From: an uncultured Lachnospiraceae bacterium
GTDB taxonomy: Bacteria; Bacillota; Clostridia; Lachnospirales; Lachnospiraceae
Assembly (NCBI GenBank): GCA_902496125.1
Contig: CABUZU010000058.1
Coordinates: forward strand, 1-12,136
Reading direction: 5' to 3'
Length of the DNA stretch: 12,136 nucleotides
Positions 7,448-12,136 of this stretch are shown in pieces. A program made the position numbers and the translations under genes. A model generated the notes under the pieces. It did no database searches. It saw only the letters and a program-made list of their open reading frames with translations, and was not told where the DNA came from. Position 1 is the first letter of the stretch. Every line of letters starts with the position of its first letter.

Positions 7448-7469
7448 TACTAAAAATTTCTGCTATCAT
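7441..7469 (+). promoter_or_regulatory. Promoter of the GNAT gene, sharing its -35 with the tetR promoter
   Basis: TTGTCA (7441-7446), a 17-base spacer and TATCAT (7464-7469) form a plausible sigma-A promoter. The -35 occupies nearly the same bases as the opposite-strand TTGACA (7447-7442), so the two promoters probably compete. Confidence 0.55.
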
Positions 7470-7495
7470 TAAAGAAAAAGATAGAGGTAGAAAAC

Positions 7496-7996
7496 ATGGA
7501 ACAGTTTGAATTTAGAAATGTATCTTTAGAAGAAGCAGATCAAGTTGCAATAATTGAGAGCATTTGCTTTCCACCAAATGAAGCTTGTTCTAAAAAACAT
7601 ATGATAGAAAGAGTGGAGGCTGCACCGGAATTATTTTTAATAGCAGTGGATAAAACGACTGGTAAGATTGCAGGTTTTTTAAATGGATTATCAACGGATG
7701 AAGAGCGTTTTCGTGATGAATTTTTTACAGATATTACACTTTATAATCCAATAGGAAAAAATGTGATGCTATTAGGTCTTGACGTGTTGCCAGAATATCG
7801 AAGGAAAGGACTAGCGACTGAGATTGTAAGACGATATGTTGAAAGAGAAAAACAAAATCATCGTAAGAAACTTCTTCTAACTTGTTTAGATTCGAAGGTT
7901 TTAATGTATAAGAAGATGGGATTTTTTGATGAGGGAATTGCAAATTCTTCTTGGGGTGGGGAAGAATGGCATGAAATGAGTAAGAAGCTTGATTAG
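7496..7996 (+). CDS. GNAT-family N-acetyltransferase
   Basis: This is a cytoplasmic acetyl-CoA-dependent N-acetyltransferase of the GNAT fold (166 aa). Motif A with the acetyl-CoA pyrophosphate loop is at about 92-111 (LLGLDVLPEYRRKGLATEIV), with RRKGLA (102-107) matching the R/Q-x-x-G-x-G/A pattern. A C-terminal MYKKMGF (137-143) is the usual motif B end with a possible catalytic tyrosine. The N-terminal SICFPPNEACS (22-32) recalls the arylalkylamine N-acetyltransferase-like subgroup, so a small amine may be the substrate; this is tentative. The ATG at 7496 follows GAGGT at 7484-7488. The gene is transcribed away from tetR from an overlapping divergent promoter, so it may be co-controlled with the ABC operon. 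A bidirectional terminator ends it. Confidence 0.88.
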   Translation: MEQFEFRNVSLEEADQVAIIESICFPPNEACSKKHMIERVEAAPELFLIAVDKTTGKIAGFLNGLSTDEERFRDEFFTDITLYNPIGKNVMLLGLDVLPEYRRKGLATEIVRRYVEREKQNHRKKLLLTCLDSKVLMYKKMGFFDEGIANSSWGGEEWHEMSKKLD

Positions 7997-7998
7997 AA

Positions 7999-8027
7999 AA
8001 AAGGTCGTGATTTCACGACCTTTTCTT
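7999..8027. terminator. Bidirectional terminator between the GNAT and second TetR genes
   Basis: AAAAGGTCGTGA (7999-8010) pairs with TCACGACCTTTT (8013-8024). In practice GTG and CAC close an ATTT loop. The A-run on the left and T-run on the right allow it to serve both converging genes, which end at 7996 (+) and 8032 (-). Confidence 0.9.
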
Positions 8028-8031
8028 ATAC

Positions 8032-8577
8032 CTAGAGAATCGGTTCAATAACAGCAAGAAAATAGCCATCTAATTCAACTGGGTTTTGTTTCAGGCCTCC
8101 TTTAATCCACCATAAAACCAGTTCAACAAAACTACTAGAAATATGATTGATTAAAAAATCTTTAGGTACGAGCTTATTTTTCATATGGTCAGCAAATTGC
8201 ATTTCAATCAATTCGTTTAAACTATTTTTAAAATATCTTAGAAAAATTTCATTGCTTTCACAAGAAAGAAGTCCAAGAATGTTGTAGTCATTTTCAGCTA
8301 AATGTTGGAGCAAATGACAAAAGACTGATTCAGGAGCCTGCACGCCGTGAATATGGGTGTGGTCAATCGCTGTACTTACAATATGGTGAAAGAGTTCTTC
8401 GCATAATTCCTTTAATAAGTTATCTTTCGTTTCAAAATGAGCATAGAAGGTACTTCTGCCAATATTGGCTGCATCAATAATTTGTTGAACGGTAATATTA
8501 CTATAATTTTTGTGTTCAAGTAAAGAACCAAAGGCAAGAAAAACCGCTTCTCTTGTTTTTTGTTGTCGTCTATCCAT
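8032..8577 (-). CDS. TetR/AcrR-family regulator divergent from the metal ATPase
   Basis: This is a TetR-type DNA-binding regulator (181 aa). The N-terminal helix-turn-helix is at about 28-48 (ITVQQIIDAANIGRSTFYAHF), followed by ETKDNLLKELCEE. The C-terminal domain ends with SFVELVLWWIKGGLKQNP, a pattern I associate with the TetR_C_7/C_33-like group. Several Cys and His residues occur in the sensor region (C59, H65, H66, H73, H75, H77, C87, H90), which would suit a metal ligand, although this is only suggestive. The ATG at 8577 has GGAGGG 6 bases upstream on the minus strand. It is divergent from a P1B metal ATPase gene across 166 bases holding repeated dyad boxes, the classic arrangement of a local repressor with its target. 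It differs clearly in sequence from the other TetR in this window. Confidence 0.9.
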   Translation of the reverse strand: MDRRQQKTREAVFLAFGSLLEHKNYSNITVQQIIDAANIGRSTFYAHFETKDNLLKELCEELFHHIVSTAIDHTHIHGVQAPESVFCHLLQHLAENDYNILGLLSCESNEIFLRYFKNSLNELIEMQFADHMKNKLVPKDFLINHISSSFVELVLWWIKGGLKQNPVELDGYFLAVIEPIL

Positions 8578-8604
8578 AATGCCCTCCGTACAATTTTTAA
8601 GAAG

Positions 8605-8628
8605 TGTTCCGTAACGAACAAAACGTTA
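8605..8628. promoter_or_regulatory. Candidate operator cluster 1 near the second TetR gene
   Basis: TGTTC (8605-8609) and GAACA (8616-8620) form an inverted repeat with a 6-base spacer. Overlapping it, TAACG (8612-8616) and CGTTA (8624-8628) form another with a 7-base spacer. AACAAAACGTT (8617-8627) recurs with one change at 8675-8685. The position, 28-51 bases upstream of the TetR start codon, suits autoregulation. Confidence 0.5.
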
Positions 8629-8674
8629 AATTTAACTCTTGTTTTTTAGAAGAAAATTGATAAAGTAGATATCA

Positions 8675-8689
8675 AACAAAATGTTTTGT
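8675..8689. promoter_or_regulatory. Candidate operator box 2 near the metal ATPase gene
   Basis: ACAAAA (8676-8681) and TTTTGT (8684-8689) are perfect inverted arms around TG. AACAAAATGTT (8675-8685) repeats the core of the box at 8617-8627. I could not settle on a promoter for either gene here, so the exact mode of control is open. Confidence 0.5.
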
Positions 8690-8743
8690 ATTGAATAAAT
8701 TGTATGTCAATTTTTATTAGTTGTCAAGAAAGGGATGGAGATT

Positions 8744-10612
8744 ATGTTAAAAAAAATCAATGATTTATTATCAGGTATTAAGATGACAATGATAGGATTA
8801 ATGTTTTTAATTCTAAGTTTTACGTTTCCAAGAGTTGGCATCAATCTACCAATTGACCCAGCATGGGTTACCATCATCATTAGTGGAATCCCACTTTTAT
8901 ATCTTGCAGTATGGAGAATTATTTATAATCCAGGAATTAGTAAAATTTCGTCAGCTTTATTAATTGTCATTGCAATGTTCGCATCCATTGCAGTTGGGGA
9001 CTTATTTGCAGCAGGAGAAGTTGTTTTTATTATGGCAATTGGTGCAATTTTAGAAGATATGACGACGAATCGTGCTAAAAAAGGATTGCATAAATTGTTG
9101 TCACTGACGCCGACGAAGGGAAGAAAGATTGTTGATGGAAAAGAAGAATTAGTAAAAGTAGAAGAAATACGACAAAATGATATTTTACGTGTATTACCAG
9201 GAGAGACCATTCCCGTTGATGGCATAATTATAGAGGGTGAAACTTCTGTTAATCAGTCCATTATGACAGGAGAATCTTTGCCGATTGATAAAGGGATTGG
9301 GGAAGAAGTCTTTTGTGGAACCATTAATTGTTTTGGTTCAATTGATTTAAAGGCAACAAAGGTTGGAAAAGACAGTTCGTTACAGAAATTAATCCAGATG
9401 GTAAAAGAAGCGGAAAATAAAAAAGCACCGATGCAGCGAATCGCAGATAAATGTGCTAGTTGGCTAGTTCCCGTTGCGCTAATGATTGCAATAATTGCTG
9501 GACTTGTTACCAAAGACTTAATTAGAGCAGTTACGGTATTGGTTGTATTTTGTCCTTGTGCATTGGTTCTTGCAACGCCAACTGCTATTATGGCAGCAAT
9601 TGGTCAAGCAACCAAACATGGAGTCATTATTAAATCAGGGGAAGCCTTAGAACAGATGGGGAAAGTAGATACGATTACCTTTGATAAGACAGGAACCTTA
9701 ACCTATGGTTGTTTAAAAGTAATGGATATTTGCACCTTTGATAAGACGCTTTCAAAAGAACAATTACTTATTCTTGCAGCATCAGCAGAGTCTAAGAGTG
9801 AACATCCATTAGGAAAAGCGATTGTTGCTTGTGCAAAAGAGAAAAATTTTCCTTTAGAAGAGGTTAAAAACTTTAAAATGACGACAGGAAAAGGGATTGA
9901 TGCAAAGGTTTTAAATGATGAACTTTTTTGTGGAAATAAACAATATTTAGTAGAGAAAAATATATTAATAGATAAATCCATTGATGAATTATTAGATAAG
10001 TTTTGCAGTCAAGGAAAAGCCTGTATTCTAATATCGAATGAAAAAAAGTGTATCGGAATCATTACCTTATCCGACCAGTTAAAAGAAGAAGCAAAGGATA
10101 TGATAAAGAAACTAACGAATATGAATATTAAAACGGTATTGCTTACAGGAGATAATCAAAAAACTGCAAATTATTTTGCAAGCCAATTAAATTTATCTAA
10201 AGTTTATGCACAACTTTTGCCATCAGAAAAAGTAGAACAGATTAAGAAGTTGCAAAAAGAGCAAAGAAAAGTATGTATGATTGGCGATGGAGTCAATGAT
10301 GCACCAGCATTAAAGACCGCAAGTGTTGGTGTTGCAATGGGAAGTATGGGTAGTGATATTGCAGTCGATGCAGCCGATATTGCATTAATGAGTGATGACC
10401 TTTCTAAAATTCCATATTTAAAACGCCTATCAAATGCAACAGTGACTACGATTAAGTTTAGTATTACCTTATCAATGTGTATTAATTTTGTAGCGATTGT
10501 GCTATCGGTATTAGGAGTTCTTACGCCCACGACAGGGGCCTTAGTACACAATGCAGGTTCTTGTTTTGTCGTATTAATTGCAGCACTGTTATATGACCGT
10601 AAGTTTGATTAA
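8744..10612 (+). CDS. P1B-type heavy-metal-translocating ATPase
   Basis: This is an ATP-driven transition-metal pump in the cytoplasmic membrane (622 aa). Membrane segments lie at about 16-30, 42-58, 68-85 and 88-105, then 240-257 and 262-285, and a last pair at about 572-592 and 596-616. Motifs in order: TGES (175-178, actuator), CPC (270-272, transmembrane metal site), DKTGT (314-318, phosphorylated D314), SEHPLG (352-357, P1B nucleotide domain), TGDN (468-471) and GDGVND (514-519). There is no N-terminal HMA metal-binding domain. The last membrane segment reads GALVHNAGS (598-606), not the MxxS of copper pumps or the DxG of zinc/cadmium pumps. It recalls the HN-containing segment of CtpC-like pumps, so the metal is undecided. 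ATG at 8744 is preferred over 8735 because AAAGGG (8729-8734) is 9 bases from it but abuts 8735. A TetR gene is divergent and probably controls it. Confidence 0.9.
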   Translation: MLKKINDLLSGIKMTMIGLMFLILSFTFPRVGINLPIDPAWVTIIISGIPLLYLAVWRIIYNPGISKISSALLIVIAMFASIAVGDLFAAGEVVFIMAIGAILEDMTTNRAKKGLHKLLSLTPTKGRKIVDGKEELVKVEEIRQNDILRVLPGETIPVDGIIIEGETSVNQSIMTGESLPIDKGIGEEVFCGTINCFGSIDLKATKVGKDSSLQKLIQMVKEAENKKAPMQRIADKCASWLVPVALMIAIIAGLVTKDLIRAVTVLVVFCPCALVLATPTAIMAAIGQATKHGVIIKSGEALEQMGKVDTITFDKTGTLTYGCLKVMDICTFDKTLSKEQLLILAASAESKSEHPLGKAIVACAKEKNFPLEEVKNFKMTTGKGIDAKVLNDELFCGNKQYLVEKNILIDKSIDELLDKFCSQGKACILISNEKKCIGIITLSDQLKEEAKDMIKKLTNMNIKTVLLTGDNQKTANYFASQLNLSKVYAQLLPSEKVEQIKKLQKEQRKVCMIGDGVNDAPALKTASVGVAMGSMGSDIAVDAADIALMSDDLSKIPYLKRLSNATVTTIKFSITLSMCINFVAIVLSVLGVLTPTTGALVHNAGSCFVVLIAALLYDRKFD

Positions 10613-10613
10613 A

Positions 10614-10651
10614 AAAATTTTTCTTCATTGTAGGAAAACTACAAAAATTTT
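10614..10651 (+). terminator. Possible weak terminator after the metal ATPase
   Basis: TTGTAG (10628-10633) pairs with CTACAA (10639-10644) around GAAAA. AAAATTT (10614-10620) can pair with AAATTTT (10645-10651) as an outer stem with a 7-base bulge. No clean T-run follows, so termination here is uncertain and some read-through toward glgC is possible. Confidence 0.35.
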
Positions 10652-10693
10652 GGTAGATATGAATAAAAAAATGAAAAAAAATCAAAAGTTTTG

Positions 10694-10722
10694 TTCACTT
10701 TTTATTAGACTTGTGCTATAAT
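10694..10722 (+). promoter_or_regulatory. Promoter of the glg operon
   Basis: TATAAT (10717-10722) is a perfect -10 preceded by TGC, giving an extended -10. TTCACT (10694-10699), 17 bases upstream, matches the -35 consensus at 4 of 6 positions. The predicted transcription start near 10729 leaves a leader of about 60 bases. Confidence 0.75.
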
Positions 10723-10736
10723 ATAAGAACCGACAA

Positions 10737-10763
10737 CATTTGTATTGTAAAAACAAACAAATG
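10737..10763 (+). repeat. Hairpin in the glgC leader
   Basis: CATTTGT (10737-10743) pairs with ACAAATG (10757-10763) around a 13-base A-rich loop, within the predicted glgC 5' leader and 17 bases before the ribosome site. It may affect mRNA stability or may be chance. Confidence 0.35.
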
Positions 10764-10779
10764 AAATATATAGACGCAC

Positions 10780-10793
10780 GAGGTGATATAGTG
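10780..10793 (+). promoter_or_regulatory. Ribosome site and GTG start of glgC
   Basis: GAGGTG (10780-10785) lies 5 bases before GTG (10791). This fixes the start and rejects the longer frame from 10740, which lacks a ribosome site and begins inside the leader hairpin. Confidence 0.82.
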
Positions 10794-12065
10794 GTTAAAA
10801 AAGAAATGGTTGCCATGCTATTAGCCGGAGGTCAGGGAAGCCGTCTTGGGGTATTAACTCAGAAGGTTGCAAAGCCATCCGTAGCATTTGGTGGTAAATA
10901 TCGTATTATTGATTTCCCCTTAAGTAACTGTATTAATTCAGGAATTGACACTGTAGGTGTTCTTACTCAGTATCAACCGCTCCGATTGAATGCTCATATT
11001 GGTATTGGTATTCCGTGGGATTTGGACCGTAATGAAGGTGGAGTTTCTGTTCTTCCCCCATATGAAAAGAGTGCAAATAGCGAATGGTATACAGGTACTG
11101 CTAATGCAATCTATCAGAACATTGACTTTATTGATTCTTACAATCCAGAATATGTTTTAATTCTTTCAGGAGACCATATTTATAAGATGGATTATGAGGT
11201 AATGTTAGACTTCCATAAGGCCAATAATGCAGACCTTACAATGGCTGCAATGCCAGTTCCAATGGAAGAAGCAAGTCGTTTTGGTATTTTAATTACAGAT
11301 GATGACAATCGCATTACTGAATTTGAAGAAAAACCAGCAAATCCTAGAAGTAATCTAGCTTCAATGGGTATTTACATATTCACATGGAAGGTTTTACGTG
11401 AAGCATTAGTAAAAATGTCTGAACAGCCAGAATGTGATTTTGGTAAACACATTATTCCTTATTGCCATTCAAAGGGCGATCGCATCTTTGCTTATGAATA
11501 TAATGGATATTGGAAAGATGTAGGAACACTAACTTCTTATTGGGAAGCGAATATGGAATTAATAGATATTATTCCTGTATTTAATTTATATGAAGAATAT
11601 TGGAGAATTTATACAAAGTGTGATATCTTACCTCCTCAGTATATTGCAGCAGATGCAGTTGTTGAGAAATGTATTATCGGTGAAGGTACCGAAGTTTACG
11701 GAGAAGTATATAATTCGGTTATTGGTTCTGGCGTAACGATAGAGGCAGGAGCAGTGGTAAGAGATTCCATTATTATGAAGGATTGTGTAATTGGAGCAGG
11801 CACTGTTATCAATAAGTCCATTGTTGCTGAGAATGTTAAGATTGGTAAGAATGTTGAACTAGGCGTTGGTGAATATAAAGACAGTATGCTAAATGCAAAG
11901 GTTTATGCATCAGACCTTGTAACAATTGGTGAAAATTCTGTAATTCCAGATGGTGTAAAAGTAGGTAAGAATACTGCAATCGTAGGTGTTACCGAAGCAG
12001 CAGATTATCCAGATGGATTATTAGAAAGTGGAGACTATATTGTAAAGGAAGGTGCAACTAGATGA
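10791..12065 (+). CDS. glgC: Glucose-1-phosphate adenylyltransferase (ADP-glucose pyrophosphorylase)
   Basis: GlgC makes ADP-glucose and pyrophosphate from ATP and glucose-1-phosphate, the committing step of bacterial glycogen synthesis, in the cytoplasm. The 424-aa length is normal. The nucleotidyltransferase domain shows [10 protein letters not shown] (10-19), [19 protein letters not shown] (28-46), GTANAIYQN (102-110), SGDH with catalytic Asp (126-129), FEEKP with the glucose-1-phosphate lysine K181 (178-182) and WKDVGT (241-246). From about 281 on, hexapeptide repeats (for example [12 protein letters not shown] and VIGAGTVI) form the left-handed beta-helix domain. The GTG at 10791 gives the conserved start [14 protein letters not shown]. 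The gene overlaps glgD by ATGA; in Gram-positive bacteria GlgC commonly assembles with the non-catalytic GlgD. It has its own promoter and looks independent of the metal ATPase upstream. Confidence 0.97.
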   Translation: MVKKEMVAMLLAGGQGSRLGVLTQKVAKPSVAFGGKYRIIDFPLSNCINSGIDTVGVLTQYQPLRLNAHIGIGIPWDLDRNEGGVSVLPPYEKSANSEWYTGTANAIYQNIDFIDSYNPEYVLILSGDHIYKMDYEVMLDFHKANNADLTMAAMPVPMEEASRFGILITDDDNRITEFEEKPANPRSNLASMGIYIFTWKVLREALVKMSEQPECDFGKHIIPYCHSKGDRIFAYEYNGYWKDVGTLTSYWEANMELIDIIPVFNLYEEYWRIYTKCDILPPQYIAADAVVEKCIIGEGTEVYGEVYNSVIGSGVTIEAGAVVRDSIIMKDCVIGAGTVINKSIVAENVKIGKNVELGVGEYKDSMLNAKVYASDLVTIGENSVIPDGVKVGKNTAIVGVTEAADYPDGLLESGDYIVKEGATR

Positions 12066-12136
12066 AAGCAATAGGAATTATTTTAGCCGGTGGTAATAAC
12101 AAGAAGATGAAAGAATTGTCTCATAAAAGAGCAATT
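12062..12136 (+). CDS. glgD: GlgD subunit of glucose-1-phosphate adenylyltransferase, 5' end only
   Basis: Only the first 25 codons are in the window: [20 protein letters not shown], then [14 protein letters not shown] replaces the catalytic GGxGxRL of GlgC, which is the hallmark of GlgD, a regulatory partner thought to modulate GlgC rather than catalyse. The ATG at 12062 overlaps the glgC stop (TGA 12063-12065), and AAGGAAGG (12045-12052) lies 9 bases upstream, so the two are translationally coupled. The gene continues past the window edge. The identification rests on this short N-terminus plus the position directly after glgC, which together are quite specific. Confidence 0.9.
   Translation, partial: MKAIGIILAGGNNKKMKELSHKRAI

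Noticed and set aside
8735..8743. Metal ATPase start at ATG 8735
   Set aside because: The AAAGGG ribosome site directly abuts it; the ATG at 8744 has correct spacing.
10740..10790. glgC start 51 bases further upstream
   Set aside because: It has no ribosome site, begins in a hairpin, and the extra residues are not part of conserved GlgC, which begins near [14 protein letters not shown].
1..12136. CRISPR arrays, tRNA or rRNA genes, insertion sequences, prophage genes or a phage-defence island
   Set aside because: No regularly spaced repeats, RNA gene signatures, transposase or integrase motifs were seen. WYL regulators alone do not establish a defence system.

Overview
The window reads as chromosomal DNA of a low-GC, Gram-positive anaerobe, most likely a Clostridia/Lachnospiraceae-type Bacillota. 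The signs are strong AT bias, purine-rich GGAGG-type ribosome sites, TTG and GTG starts backed by such sites, hairpin-plus-T-run terminators, and a glgC-glgD pair with a 4-base overlap. No tRNA, rRNA, CRISPR array, insertion sequence or phage gene was seen. Family names and functions come from reading motifs in the translations. No database search was run.

Layout. (1) Bases 76-951 hold the 3' part of a DUF4143-type ATPase gene that has lost its P-loop half. A good terminator follows it (963-996). (2) Bases 1085-3150 hold two tandem same-strand WYL-domain transcription regulators, both 324 aa and clearly paralogous. The first has a strong extended -10 promoter whose -35 region is covered by a perfect 12-base palindrome. 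A terminator closes the block. (3) On the minus strand (7382 down to 3186) a TetR regulator is followed by two fused permease-ATPase ABC half-transporters whose genes overlap by ATGA. The pair resembles the YbtP/YbtQ-IrtA/IrtB group. The TetR promoter is near consensus and carries two perfect palindromic operators, and its -35 is shared with the promoter of a divergent GNAT acetyltransferase gene (7496-7996). (4) A bidirectional terminator separates that gene from a second TetR gene on the minus strand (8577-8032), which is divergent from a P1B-type metal ATPase (8744-10612). The intergenic space has repeated AACAAAAYGTT boxes and dyads. (5) glgC (10791-12065) with its own extended -10 promoter, then the first 25 codons of glgD, begin a glycogen synthesis operon that runs off the window.

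How it fits together. Two transport modules, an ABC heterodimer and a metal-pumping P-type ATPase, each sit beside their own TetR regulator with visible operator-like DNA, so both look like inducible export or metal-handling units. The WYL pair has no obvious target gene in the window apart from itself. The glg genes are a separate metabolic operon. I do not see a clearly new multi-gene system. The points most worth a second look are the operator architecture at 7394-7469, the WYL pair with its promoter palindrome, and the P1B ATPase, whose last membrane segment lacks the usual copper or zinc signatures.
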